Part shown: one piece after another, positions 9,164 to 18,032 of the stretch
Position numbering within the stretch: position 1 is the first letter of the stretch
Layout: every line of letters begins with the position of its first letter
NCBI GenBank assembly: GCA_963663675.1
Contig: OY760498.1
Span: forward strand, 1,674,001-1,738,000
Origin: CAINVV01 sp963663675
GTDB lineage: Bacteria; Bacteroidota; Bacteroidia; Bacteroidales; Prolixibacteraceae
Length of the DNA stretch: 64,000 nucleotides
Direction of reading: 5' to 3'
Translations under genes and position numbers: made by a program
The notes under the pieces: model-generated
What the model saw: only the letters and a program-made list of their open reading frames with translations
Database searches by the model: none
What the model was told of the DNA's origin: nothing

Positions 9164-10432
9164 TCACCCTCTCCTGATGTTATGGAAAACTATTGAGAAT
9201 TTGCTCCCTTTCCCGGGTTCACTTTCAACATGGATCGAAGCATGATGAGCCTTTAAAACTTCTTTGACGTAGTACAATCCGATGCCGAATCCCTTGGTAT
9301 TGTGCTTATTGCCCGTAGAAATCCGGTAATATTTCTCAAAAATCTTCTTTTTCTCCTTTGGTGAAATCCCAATTCCTTTGTCAATAACTTCTACCAATAT
9401 TCCATCTGCCCGTTTAACTGCGGTTACAGTGATATCAATCTTCTGATGCGAATATTTATAGGCATTAACGAGCAAATTCATCATAACATGAACAAGTTCG
9501 TTGTGATCACCATGGATAGGTATAGGCTCATCTCCAAAATCCCTGGTAATCTTTCCACCTTTTTGCTCCACAAGGAAATCGACAGAACGGATGGCTTCAT
9601 CCAGAATGCCGGTCAATTCAACATCACCAAAATGATATTCAAGGTTATTCTGTTCTATAGCAGCAAGTTGCAGGATGTGATCCGATTGTCGTTGCAGTCG
9701 TTTGTTCTCTTCAATAATGGTTTCTGTATAGCGCTTAAGCTTCTGATTAGCTGTTACTTCCTCAGACTGATGTATCATTTTTGCAGCCAGGGAGATACTC
9801 GAGATAGGTGTTCTGAACTCATGGGCCAGGTTGTTGACCATCTCCTTGATATTCTTCGATAACCGAATCTCCTGAATGTAATATCTGATTAACAGAACAA
9901 AAGAAAATCCAATCATCAAAATCAGCAGGACAGAACCCAGAAACATCAGTCCCATCCTGTGCAGAAAGAAATTATACCTGTTGGGGAATACAACGCCTAT
10001 CTCGGTATCCGACATTTTAAGAAAGTTCTCCAGGTTCAACCGATAACAGGAGGTACCGACCAACTGATCGAGATTATTAATTTTGAGTGTATCTTTCCCT
10101 TTGAATATGGCCAGTTCATAAGCCAAATCGATATCATACTGGGCTAGTTCTTCACGAATCTGGCTGTCGAGATTCTTCCAGACGTGTGGCGTCTTGTTCC
10201 GGGAAGCCCTGAATGAACTGTCACAGGAAATGCTTTTCTGCATGGATTGACACATCCCTTCATCTTTGCTGAGGGTGGCAATCGACTGGTTTAACGCAAT
10301 CTTTACGCTTTTGTTGAACAGAGCTTCTTCAATTTTATAGGAATACATCAGCCAATATACCTGCAATCCCAGAAGAAAAAGGATCGAAAGCAAGGCAGTA
10401 AATACAGGAATGTATCTCTTAATCTGGCTCAT
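9164..10432 (-). CDS. Sensor histidine kinase
   Basis: This membrane kinase partners with the downstream response regulator. Helix 1 is at about residues 8-30. A periplasmic domain (about 31-160) contains several Cys (MCQSM, ISCDSS, TSCYR). Helix 2 is at about 163-187. The HisKA box NLAHEFRTPISS is near residue 207. The HATPase_c domain has the N box (MMNLLVNAYKYS), a DKGIGI G1 box and a GFGIGLYY G2 box. The periplasmic Cys could sense a metal or redox state, which is inference only. It is divergent from the small Cys-rich peptide gene at 10558, a plausible target. Confidence 0.93.
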   Translation of the reverse strand: MSQIKRYIPVFTALLSILFLLGLQVYWLMYSYKIEEALFNKSVKIALNQSIATLSKDEGMCQSMQKSISCDSSFRASRNKTPHVWKNLDSQIREELAQYDIDLAYELAIFKGKDTLKINNLDQLVGTSCYRLNLENFLKMSDTEIGVVFPNRYNFFLHRMGLMFLGSVLLILMIGFSFVLLIRYYIQEIRLSKNIKEMVNNLAHEFRTPISSISLAAKMIHQSEEVTANQKLKRYTETIIEENKRLQRQSDHILQLAAIEQNNLEYHFGDVELTGILDEAIRSVDFLVEQKGGKITRDFGDEPIPIHGDHNELVHVMMNLLVNAYKYSHQKIDITVTAVKRADGILVEVIDKGIGISPKEKKKIFEKYYRISTGNKHNTKGFGIGLYYVKEVLKAHHASIHVESEPGKGSKFSIVFHNIRRG

Positions 10433-10494
10433 GCGTGTAAAATTACTAACAAAATTGATTAAATGGAATTTTTAACAAAGCATTAACAACACCT

Positions 10495-10528
10495 TTTGTC
10501 GGGCGAATCATTTTTTTAGCTTATTTTG
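10495..10528 (+). promoter_or_regulatory. Candidate promoter of the Cys-rich peptide gene
   Basis: TTTG (10495-10498) and TTATTTTG (10521-10528) are separated by 22 bp, close to the Bacteroidota TTTG / TAnnTTTG pattern. They lie 29 bp upstream of the ATG at 10558. Confidence 0.5.
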
Positions 10529-10557
10529 AATGTAAATAAATAATAAAATTTATTGTT

Positions 10558-10773
10558 ATGAAAAAATTAGCCATTGTATTGACTTTCGTTTTTGGCGTTG
10601 CCATGATAGCACCAGCATTTGCTGCAGATCCTGTTAAAAAGGAAGCTGCTAAAACTGAATGCACAAAAGACGGCAAAGCTTGCACAAAAGACGGCAAAGC
10701 TAGCTGCAAAGCTGCAGGTGCTGATAAGAAAGATGGAAAAGCTTGCTGCGCAAAACCAGCAGATAAGAAATAA
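10558..10773 (+). CDS. Small secreted Cys/Lys-rich peptide
   Basis: A 71-residue precursor. A clear Sec signal peptide (about residues 1-22, ending AFA) leaves a mature peptide of about 49 residues that is rich in Lys, Ala and Asp with five Cys. The unit CTKDGKA occurs twice in tandem, followed by a related SCKAAG and a CC pair. The family is not recognised. A periplasmic metal- or thiol-binding role is a guess from composition. It has its own promoter-like sequence and terminator. The divergent histidine-kinase/response-regulator pair suggests it may be regulated by that system. Confidence 0.75.
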   Translation: MKKLAIVLTFVFGVAMIAPAFAADPVKKEAAKTECTKDGKACTKDGKASCKAAGADKKDGKACCAKPADKK

Positions 10774-10790
10774 TCCGGAATTTATTAGTG

Positions 10791-10819
10791 AAAAAGAGGC
10801 CTCAAGCCTCTTTTTTTTT
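10791..10819. terminator. Terminator between convergent genes
   Basis: A perfect 10-bp stem (10791-10800 with 10806-10815) has a 5-nt loop and is followed by a T run. A run of A at the left end makes it usable on both strands, serving the genes ending at 10773 and 10825. Confidence 0.85.
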
Positions 10820-10824
10820 GTCAG

Positions 10825-12306
10825 TTACAGAAGGGAATCTTGCTTATTTTCCTGGTCAGGCAAATTATTTGCATAGGTGATGAGGTTCTTTGCCATCCCG
10901 TTGAAGATAAACAGGTGAAAAGGATATTCAACATACCAGTATATTCTTCCTGCCAATCCGACGGGCCGGAAAGTGGCCGTTTGCTGTAGATACGGTTTTT
11001 TATTTTTCCGGATAATTTTAAATTCCAGCCAGGCCTCACCGGGAAGTTTCATTTCGGCATAAAGCAAAAGCCGCTTGTTTTGCTTGTCTGCCGCCAGAAC
11101 ACGCCAAAAATCGAGCGTATCGCCTGTATGGATCGTATCGGCATTTGTCCTGCCTCTTCTGAGTCCGACACCGCCCCAAAGTTTATCCAGGTAACCACGG
11201 ATGTTCCACAACCAGTTGCCGTAATACCATCCTCGTTCGCCGCCAATCGACCACATATTGTTTAATACCTGATCCTCGCTGGTCGTGATCTCTTTTCTCT
11301 TTCTGTCCTTGTAACAACCGGCTGTTGGGATTTTTATATGCTCCAGGAGGTTATTGTCCTCGTAACTTGATACCAGTGAATCCTTCCAGCTGGAAACAAC
11401 ATTATTTTGTTCAATTCTCTGAAAGGCAAGTTTTACGGCTTCCTTGTATGAAATTGGCTTAATATTAAGCAGCTGATCAAGATTGTTGGGCAGAAAGACA
11501 GCCTCTGTTTTCATGCTGTCAACAAGATATTTAGCCAGGTGAAAAGAGGTCGAGGTAATCATGTAGAGCCAGTACGATGAAAAATTCGAGGCTGATAGCG
11601 GCACAACGAGAATGTATCTTTTCATTCCCCGCACCTCTGCAAACTGAAGAAGCATCTCCTTGTACGATAAACTATCAGGTCCTCCGATCTGATAAGTCTG
11701 ATTGAAGGTTTCCTCTTTTAACAGTACTCCGGTCATATATTCCAGAACGTTTCTGATCGCTATTGGCTTTGTTTTAGTGCTAAGCCAGTTTGGAGCAATC
11801 ATTACCGGGAGTATTTCTACGAGATCCCTGATAATTTCGAAAGAGGCACTTCCCGAACCAACAATTATCTCAGTTTTCAGGAATGTTACCGGAATACCAC
11901 TTTGCCTCAGTACCACTTCTGCCTTGTTAGCAGGGCCGTTTATTTTCGAAGGCAGATCGCTGGTAAGGCTTCCAAGGCATATGATTTGCCGGATAGGTGT
12001 ATTTTGGATAATCCGGATGAAGTTTCTGGCAGATGTTTCTTCCTGCAAGGCTGTAAAATCCGATTTCCTTCCCAATGAATTAATGAGATAATATGCTGCA
12101 TCAATGTTAGTTAAGAAATTTGTAATCTCTGTTTCCCTGAGAAAATCGACTTCAAATAGACTGATGTTGGGGTGCTTGTAGATTGCACCGCCATGAAAAC
12201 GGTCCTTGTCACGAACGCAACAAATTACCTCATGTCCCTGGTCTAAAAGAACAGGAAGTACCCTCTTCCCAATGTATCCGGTAGCACCGGTCAGCAGAAT
12301 CTTCAT
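10825..12306 (-). CDS. SDR-type NAD(P)-binding protein with C-terminal DUF2867
   Basis: A 493-residue cytosolic protein. The N-terminal 300 residues are an atypical short-chain dehydrogenase/epimerase fold starting with the nucleotide motif TGATGYIGKR (residues 7-16). The C-terminal part (about 320-490) matches the DUF2867 / SRPBCC-like domain often fused to it, rich in Trp and aromatic residues with the LWNIRG and DFWRVL segments. The substrate is unknown, but a small hydrophobic or isoprenoid-type ligand would fit the C-terminal fold. It is a single gene on its strand, with about 400 bp of non-coding DNA on its 5' side. Confidence 0.85.
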   Translation of the reverse strand: MKILLTGATGYIGKRVLPVLLDQGHEVICCVRDKDRFHGGAIYKHPNISLFEVDFLRETEITNFLTNIDAAYYLINSLGRKSDFTALQEETSARNFIRIIQNTPIRQIICLGSLTSDLPSKINGPANKAEVVLRQSGIPVTFLKTEIIVGSGSASFEIIRDLVEILPVMIAPNWLSTKTKPIAIRNVLEYMTGVLLKEETFNQTYQIGGPDSLSYKEMLLQFAEVRGMKRYILVVPLSASNFSSYWLYMITSTSFHLAKYLVDSMKTEAVFLPNNLDQLLNIKPISYKEAVKLAFQRIEQNNVVSSWKDSLVSSYEDNNLLEHIKIPTAGCYKDRKRKEITTSEDQVLNNMWSIGGERGWYYGNWLWNIRGYLDKLWGGVGLRRGRTNADTIHTGDTLDFWRVLAADKQNKRLLLYAEMKLPGEAWLEFKIIRKNKKPYLQQTATFRPVGLAGRIYWYVEYPFHLFIFNGMAKNLITYANNLPDQENKQDSLL

Positions 12307-12703
12307 GGATAATTCTCTTAATGACCTGATTGAAATGGAAATGTTTATTAGTAGACTGCCTTAACCCATTCTCAGAAATTTTATACCTGATCTCAAGTTC
12401 ATAAGTTAAACTATCTCTTTTTCAATTCAAAAAGTAAATTAATTAAATGTGAAACAAAAAAAGCTTAATTTTCAAAGAACTACAACTGTTTTGAACAAAT
12501 AAAAGCGAAATAATTGCAAAAAAGAAATATTAAACTTTATCGGACTGTTTCAATGATCACAGATAAATAAACTGTTGGTCATATATTTCGTATAACTTTA
12601 TAATTCGGATCTTTGCAATCATAAGAGTTGATAATATTTAACGAAAAATGATGGCAGGTAAATTCAATTTATTTTGTGTTTTTGTTATCAAACCAAATAA
12701 TTT
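12307..12703. other. Non-coding gap between divergent genes
   Basis: 397 bp of AT-rich DNA between the divergent SDR gene and the FakA-FakB fusion gene. The only recognisable signal is a GATCTTTG box at 12608-12615, one base from TAnnTTTG, with a TTTC at 12586-12589 in the -33 position. It is a likely promoter for the fusion gene. No RNA gene or repeat was seen. Confidence 0.5.
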
Positions 12704-14503
12704 ATGATGAAGAATCCACCAGTTTACCACATTGATGGGAGATATTTATACTACACTTTTCTGGCCGGCGCTCAAAGAGTTCTTCAAAACCAGACTGAGA
12801 TCAATAAAATCAATGTTTTTCCTGTCAATGATAAGGATACCGGGACCAACCTGGCTTCTACAGTCAGGTCTATAATGGATAATATTCAACCGGACAGGTC
12901 ATTTACCACTACTGCCGGTGTTATTGCAGAAGCCGCTCTAGTTGGGGCCAGGGGAAACTCAGGAGTTATCTTTGCCCAGTTTCTTTATGGGCTCAGTATA
13001 GAAACCAATGAAAAGCATATTATTACTTTTGAGGATTTTGCAGAAATAGTCAGGAATTCTGTAAAGTACATTTACCAGGCGGTAGCTAACCCGGTTGAAG
13101 GCACAATGCTGACGGTGATAAGAGACTGGGCTGATTTTCTGTACAGCAGGAAGGAAGCTATGGCTGATTTTAACCAGGTTCTCCTCGATTCACTGGAAAT
13201 ATTAAAAACTTCGCTCCTTGAGACAAAGCAAAAACTGAAAATACTCAAGCAGCTAAACCTGGTTGATGCCGGGGCCAAGGGATTTGTCGTGTTTATTGAA
13301 GGTGTCACAGATCTGATACACTCCCGGAACATACGCAATTTGATGACTGATGCACCACAGATTGTAACACTGGTTCACAGTGAGCAATCACAGAATGACT
13401 CAATAGCGTTTCGTTATTGCACTGAAGCCCTGGTAAAAAATCTGACCATGGATCAAGCAACTGTCCAGGCATTTCTGCAACGTTATGGTGATTCTGCAGT
13501 GGTAGCCGGGGCAGCTAAAACAACCCGGATTCATGTGCATACCAACAACCCGGCAGATCTTTTTAATGAATTAAAGGATCATGGCACTATTACCTCTCAA
13601 AAGGTGGATGACATGGTGCGGCAGAACGAGGTTGTGAAGCAGAGGAAATGGAATATTGCGCTGGTTACAGATTCTGCCTGTGATCTTCCGCAGGAGTTAC
13701 TCGATTATTACCAGGTACATGTTGTTCCTCTTAATCTCAATTTTGGCGAGAACCACTATTTAGATAAGGTTACCATTACTCCTGATCATTTTTATGATTT
13801 GCTGGATAGCAGTGCAGTTTTCCCGCACTCTTCCCAAATCAATGAAAGGGTCTTTACCAACCTGTATTCTCACCTTGCTTCACATTATGATGCAATTATA
13901 TCCCTTCATCTTTCCGGACATTTAAGTGGCACACTGATTAACAGTCAGAATGCAGCTCTCAGGATCAGCAAGGAGTTCAACAAACCGGTACATGTATTTG
14001 ATACCAGGAATTTATCCGGAGCACTTGGATTAATTGTTTTGCGAACTGCTATGGCGCTTGAAAAAGGTATTACAATAGATGAAATCCTCATTTCCATGGA
14101 GGAATGGATTAAAAATGCCCGCGTGTATGTTAGTGTTAAAACCTTGAAATATATGGTGAAAGGTGGACGGGTATCTAAGCCTAAAGGCTTAATTTCAAGA
14201 ATATTAAATATTAAGCCCATAGTTTCAGTTGATGAGCATGGTAAATCGGTTTTACTGGGTAAGACATTCAGCCAGCATGCGAATGTTGAGCTGGTTCTGA
14301 AAAAAATTGAAGCGCTGAATGCACAACAGAAAATTTGGAATTATGTGGTTCTTCATGCGCACAATCCTGAAGGTGCCGGAGAATACAAGCGCAGAATGCA
14401 ACAACTTACAGGGCAGGACCCGGTGGCTATCGTTGACATTTCACCGGTTATCGGAATGAATGCAGGGATTGGTGCAACTGCTGTTTCTATTATGTTATCC
14501 TAA
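12704..14503 (+). CDS. FakA-FakB-like fusion (DAK2 + middle domain + DegV)
   Basis: A 599-residue fusion of the two halves of the bacterial fatty acid kinase. Residues 1-200 are a DAK2 kinase domain with the metal-binding motif NVFPVNDKDTGTN (both Asp kept) and GARGNSGVI. Residues about 235-310 match the FakA middle domain, with GDSAVV and IHVHTNNP. Residues about 313-598 are a DegV/FakB lipid-binding domain: TDSACDLP, the SSQ of the TSQ motif, LSGHLSGT and the Arg of GGRVSK. The usual HxGPG motif near the end reads NAGIG, so the His is replaced by Asn. Expected chemistry is ATP-dependent phosphorylation of a bound fatty acid. plsY lies in the same gene run. Activity is inferred. Confidence 0.85.
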   Translation: MMKNPPVYHIDGRYLYYTFLAGAQRVLQNQTEINKINVFPVNDKDTGTNLASTVRSIMDNIQPDRSFTTTAGVIAEAALVGARGNSGVIFAQFLYGLSIETNEKHIITFEDFAEIVRNSVKYIYQAVANPVEGTMLTVIRDWADFLYSRKEAMADFNQVLLDSLEILKTSLLETKQKLKILKQLNLVDAGAKGFVVFIEGVTDLIHSRNIRNLMTDAPQIVTLVHSEQSQNDSIAFRYCTEALVKNLTMDQATVQAFLQRYGDSAVVAGAAKTTRIHVHTNNPADLFNELKDHGTITSQKVDDMVRQNEVVKQRKWNIALVTDSACDLPQELLDYYQVHVVPLNLNFGENHYLDKVTITPDHFYDLLDSSAVFPHSSQINERVFTNLYSHLASHYDAIISLHLSGHLSGTLINSQNAALRISKEFNKPVHVFDTRNLSGALGLIVLRTAMALEKGITIDEILISMEEWIKNARVYVSVKTLKYMVKGGRVSKPKGLISRILNIKPIVSVDEHGKSVLLGKTFSQHANVELVLKKIEALNAQQKIWNYVVLHAHNPEGAGEYKRRMQQLTGQDPVAIVDISPVIGMNAGIGATAVSIMLS

Positions 14504-14512
14504 AACCCAACC

Positions 14513-15295
14513 ATGAATTTCTATTACATTTTTCTGCAAAACCTTGCCATTATTTTTGGTATGATGACAATTTTATGGTTAATCAGTGCCATTCTGAACA
14601 ATGTCAGTATTGTCGATTTGTTCTGGGGCCTGGGTTTCGTTTTATCCTCAATTGTTTATTTCATTTTGACTGACGGAATTTCCTCCAGGAAAATATTGAT
14701 CTTAATCCTGGTCACAACATGGGGAGTACGGCTATCATTATATCTTGCCTGGCGCAATTTTGGCAAAGGAGAGGATTTTCGATACCGGGAATTCAGACGG
14801 CAATATGGCGAAAACCGGTACTGGTGGATAAGCTATTTTCAGACATTTCTTTTGCAGGGCCTGCTGATGTGGCTGATTTCCGCACCTTTGCTTGGTGCTC
14901 AGTACCTGGAGCCGCAGAATGAGCTTAACATCCTTGATTTTGCAGGCATTATTATTTGGACAATTGGTTTCATTTTTGAAGCTGTCGGAGACTGGCAACT
15001 GGCGAGATTCAGGGCAAATCCGGCGAAAAAAGGTAAAGTCTTAAGCACCGGCTTCTGGCGATATACGCGTCATCCGAATTATTTTGGAGATGCTGCAGTG
15101 TGGTGGGGTTTTGCACTTATTTGTATCTCAGCAGGCAGTTATATTCCGGTACTTGGCTCAGTTTTGATGACTCTGCTGATAATCAAGGTTTCAGGAGTCG
15201 CATTGCTTGAAAAAACTTTGAAATCAGCTAAGCCGGAGTATTTGGCCTATGCTGAGAAAACTTCGGCATTTATACCATGGTTCCCTAAAAAATGA
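14513..15295 (+). CDS. DUF1295 family membrane enzyme (steroid-reductase-like fold)
   Basis: A 260-residue integral membrane protein with about six to seven helices. It carries the DUF1295 hallmarks: the SIVDLFWG start, WGVRLSLYLAWR, and the C-terminal signature GFWRYTRHPNYFGD (about 180-193), which is shared with steroid 5-alpha-reductase and ICMT-type enzymes and binds a nicotinamide or methyl donor in relatives. The substrate is unknown, with a lipid or isoprenoid likely. It starts 9 bp after the FakA-FakB fusion and overlaps the next gene by 4 bp, so it is cotranscribed with lipid-related neighbours. Confidence 0.88.
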   Translation: MNFYYIFLQNLAIIFGMMTILWLISAILNNVSIVDLFWGLGFVLSSIVYFILTDGISSRKILILILVTTWGVRLSLYLAWRNFGKGEDFRYREFRRQYGENRYWWISYFQTFLLQGLLMWLISAPLLGAQYLEPQNELNILDFAGIIIWTIGFIFEAVGDWQLARFRANPAKKGKVLSTGFWRYTRHPNYFGDAAVWWGFALICISAGSYIPVLGSVLMTLLIIKVSGVALLEKTLKSAKPEYLAYAEKTSAFIPWFPKK

Positions 15296-16056
15296 AATTT
15301 ATGGACTTCCTTACTCACAATATCTGGCTTATTCTATTTGTAATCTGGGGCATTCCGCTAACCTGGTTCAGAAGTAAATTCAGAAAATTGGTATACCAGA
15401 CTGACAGCTGGATAATAAATATAAAACCTCTCTTCATGAAAGAAATTAAGGCCTTGTTTGGAAATATTTTCCCGGGTGACAAGAAATATCTTAGGATCAG
15501 GAACAACTACCGGATTTACCTGTTTGTTTATCTTTTGCTGTTCGTACTCTATTTCAGTTTCAGGACCGAGGCATCATCATCGCAACCGGGAAACTCAGCG
15601 ACTATTGCTGTTGGGAGCCGGATTCCTTCTTTTGTGCTTAAAGATCAGAAAGGGAAATCATTTGATATTAATTCCGTATTGGGCAAGAAAAACCTGGTGA
15701 TCTATTTTTATCCCAAAGATGATAGTCCGGGTTGTACCAAAGAGGCTTGCTCTTTCAGGGACCAGTTTGAGGTTTTCACTGAGGCTGATGCCGTAATCAT
15801 CGGGATTAGCTCACAATCAGTAGAGAGTCATAAGGAATTTGCTGATAAGTACAAACTTAATTATACCCTGCTCAGTGATGATGAGGACAAGGTTCGGAAA
15901 CTTTTTGATGTGCCAACCAATTTCCTTGGACTGATTCCCGGCAGGGTCACCTACGTCGTGAACAAGGCAGGTGTGGTTGTCTACCTGTTTAATTCGCAAA
16001 TAAAAGCAGAACAGCATGTCAGTGAGGCTCTTAGAATATTAAAGGAGCTTAAGTGA
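15292..16056 (+). CDS. Membrane-anchored PrxQ/BCP-type peroxiredoxin
   Basis: It reduces peroxides using a peroxidatic Cys. The C-terminal 150 residues are a complete AhpC/TSA domain of the BCP class with SPGCTKEACSFRD, giving the peroxidatic and resolving Cys in C-x4-C spacing. The unusual part is the N-terminal 100 residues: a helix at about 8-24, a basic amphipathic stretch, and a second helix at about 75-91 just before the Prx domain. The enzyme is therefore probably tethered to the membrane. Whether the domain faces the periplasm was not resolved. The ATGA overlap with the DUF1295 gene supports the start. Confidence 0.87.
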   Translation: MKFMDFLTHNIWLILFVIWGIPLTWFRSKFRKLVYQTDSWIINIKPLFMKEIKALFGNIFPGDKKYLRIRNNYRIYLFVYLLLFVLYFSFRTEASSSQPGNSATIAVGSRIPSFVLKDQKGKSFDINSVLGKKNLVIYFYPKDDSPGCTKEACSFRDQFEVFTEADAVIIGISSQSVESHKEFADKYKLNYTLLSDDEDKVRKLFDVPTNFLGLIPGRVTYVVNKAGVVVYLFNSQIKAEQHVSEALRILKELK

Positions 16057-16146
16057 GCATGACTATAAAATTTATTCTATTTGCGTTGTAATTCGCAATC
16101 TATTTTTAACGGGCACATTATATCCTTAGCTATTTTCAAATAAACA

Positions 16147-16746
16147 ATGACAATCTTAGAGTTGCTGCTTCTGTTGTTTGCCTACCTGTCAGGATCCATA
16201 CCTTTTGGTTATTTACTGACCAAAAGATCAACCGGATTAAATATTCTGGAACAGGGCAGCGGCAATATCGGATCAACCAATGTTGCACGGATTGCCGGGA
16301 AAAAAGTAGCAATCGCAGTTCAGATTTTAGATATGCTAAAGGGATTGATACCGGTCGGACTCGTATTTCTTTTGCAGAAACTCAAAGTGACGGATTTTCC
16401 CGACTATTTTATATTTTTTCAGGCATTTGCAACAATAATTGGTCACGATTTTTCAATATTTCTTCACTTAAGGGGTGGGAAAGGGGTAAATACTACCCTT
16501 GGTGCCACGGTTCTCATGGCGCCACTTTCAGTTTTTTGCGCTGTTGCCGTTTATTATTTCATTAAGTGGCGTTTCAAATATGTTTCAGCCGGATCATTGG
16601 CACTTGCCATTACGCTTACTTTTGCTACCGTTATTCTTTACCCGGATAATTACTTATGGGCCTACCTGTTTGCCTGCTCCTGCCTGATTATTATCCGCCA
16701 TATTCCAAATTTGCGAAGGCTTCGTGCCGGTAAAGAACTTCACTAG
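16147..16746 (+). CDS. plsY: Glycerol-3-phosphate acyltransferase PlsY
   Basis: It transfers the acyl group from acyl-phosphate to glycerol-3-phosphate, making lysophosphatidic acid at the inner membrane. The three PlsY motifs are present: the N-terminal SGSIPFGYLL with GSGNIGSTNVAR (about residues 37-49), the middle GHDFSIFLHLRGGKGVNTTLG (about 100-120), and the C-terminal IRHIPNLRR (about 181-190). About five to six membrane helices and the 199-residue length are typical. It lies 90 bp after the peroxiredoxin gene and four genes into the FakA-FakB-like run, which could supply its acyl-phosphate substrate. Confidence 0.96.
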   Translation: MTILELLLLLFAYLSGSIPFGYLLTKRSTGLNILEQGSGNIGSTNVARIAGKKVAIAVQILDMLKGLIPVGLVFLLQKLKVTDFPDYFIFFQAFATIIGHDFSIFLHLRGGKGVNTTLGATVLMAPLSVFCAVAVYYFIKWRFKYVSAGSLALAITLTFATVILYPDNYLWAYLFACSCLIIIRHIPNLRRLRAGKELH

Positions 16747-17126
16747 ATTGCCGCAGTTTATCGATTCCTTTTTCACTGAAAATTAAATTGGAATCATTAC
16801 AAATTCCATTTATCAGTCTATTCATATTCAGATTAAATAAGAATTTCATATTTCATGGACTGTGGTGTTAATTGCCTGTAAATAAATAAACTAACTGATA
16901 TTGGAATGAGTTGTATCCTGATTCATATGATCTTTAACACTAAAAATTATAATCAGAATCTATAATTGCAAACAATAACAAATTAAAGTTTGTTTAAAAT
17001 TGACTTAAGATTTCTTCTATTCTGATTAGATTTACGTTAGATTAAAAAAATCCTTGAATTTGTTGTGTTCCAAGTGAGCGGCATCCAAAGATTAAGCCTG
17101 GATATTATTTTTTTATTCCGGGTAAA
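16747..17126. other. Non-coding gap before the cytochrome cluster
   Basis: 380 bp of AT-rich DNA with no open frame of note, tRNA or strong hairpin. A TAGATTTA box at 17027-17034, with TTG at 17000-17002, is a weak promoter candidate for the multiheme cluster. A near-repeat GATTAGATT / GTTAGATT lies at 17024-17043. Confidence 0.4.
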
Positions 17127-18032
17127 GTGTCAGTTGAAAATTTTAACTTTTATAACCTTAACCCGGGAAGCATGAGATTGAAAGACTCTACAATTCACCA
17201 GATAGTAATTTCAGTATTGGTTTTAGTTGTCATTTCTGTTATTTCAATTATGTTGTATCTGGGTTTTGATTATTATTCAACACCATTGCAGGAACGCCAT
17301 TTTCATGAATTGAACCAAACTTTCAAAGCGAGCGGGATAGTAGGTCATGGACTGGGAATCGCAGGTTCTTTTTTAATCCTATTCGGCGTGTTCTCATACA
17401 TGTTAAGGAAAAGGTTGCGAATATTCTCAAGAATCGGAGTTCTTAAACATTGGCTTGAGTTTCATATTTTTCTCTGTACACTGGGACCGTTTCTAATTCT
17501 TTTTCATACAACCTTCAAATTTGGAGGCATTGTTGCTGTAAGCTTCTGGAGTATGGTAGCCGTATTTTTGAGTGGTATCGTCGGAAGGTACATTTACCTG
17601 CAGATACCCCATTCAATTGAAGGGAAGGAATTGACTCTTTCAGAGATTGAAGATCAAAAACTTGCAATGAACAAACTGCTCAGGCAGTCCATAACCCTGG
17701 ATGAAGGCATATATGAAATGATCGACAATTTTCCGGGACAATCTAAAATCAACAGCAGTTTCTGGGAAAGAAGAAAAGCCGAAAAAGTTACGATCAGGAG
17801 ATTGAAGAAGGAATTGAAAAGTCAGCAAATTCCAAGAGATAAGGCATCTGAAATTGTTTTGATATTTAAAGAACAGCTTGGACTGAAAAAACGAATAGAG
17901 AGGTTGATGACCATGCAAAAACTCTTTGGCTATTGGCATGTGGCGCATCTTCCGTTTGCACTGATTATGCTGGTAGTTATGATTATACATGTTGTCGTGG
18001 CAGTTACATTTGGTTATAAATGGATCTTTTAG
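17127..18032 (+). CDS. Cytochrome-b-like inner-membrane protein
   Basis: A 301-residue membrane protein with five likely helices: about 25-46, 70-92, 109-129, 134-158 and 270-296. Candidate heme ligands lie within or next to helices: H74 (GHGLG), H108 and H113 (KHWLEFH), H127 (LFHTTF), H271 and H274 (WHVAHLP) and H288. This layout fits a di-heme cytochrome b. A charged cytosolic loop of about 110 residues with helical heptads separates helices 4 and 5. It overlaps the ferredoxin/flavoprotein gene by 13 bp, so it is the probable quinone-side or membrane-crossing partner of that protein. The start is GTG at 17127, with an alternative ATG at 17172. The exact family is not recognised. Confidence 0.75.
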   Translation: MSVENFNFYNLNPGSMRLKDSTIHQIVISVLVLVVISVISIMLYLGFDYYSTPLQERHFHELNQTFKASGIVGHGLGIAGSFLILFGVFSYMLRKRLRIFSRIGVLKHWLEFHIFLCTLGPFLILFHTTFKFGGIVAVSFWSMVAVFLSGIVGRYIYLQIPHSIEGKELTLSEIEDQKLAMNKLLRQSITLDEGIYEMIDNFPGQSKINSSFWERRKAEKVTIRRLKKELKSQQIPRDKASEIVLIFKEQLGLKKRIERLMTMQKLFGYWHVAHLPFALIMLVVMIIHVVVAVTFGYKWIF

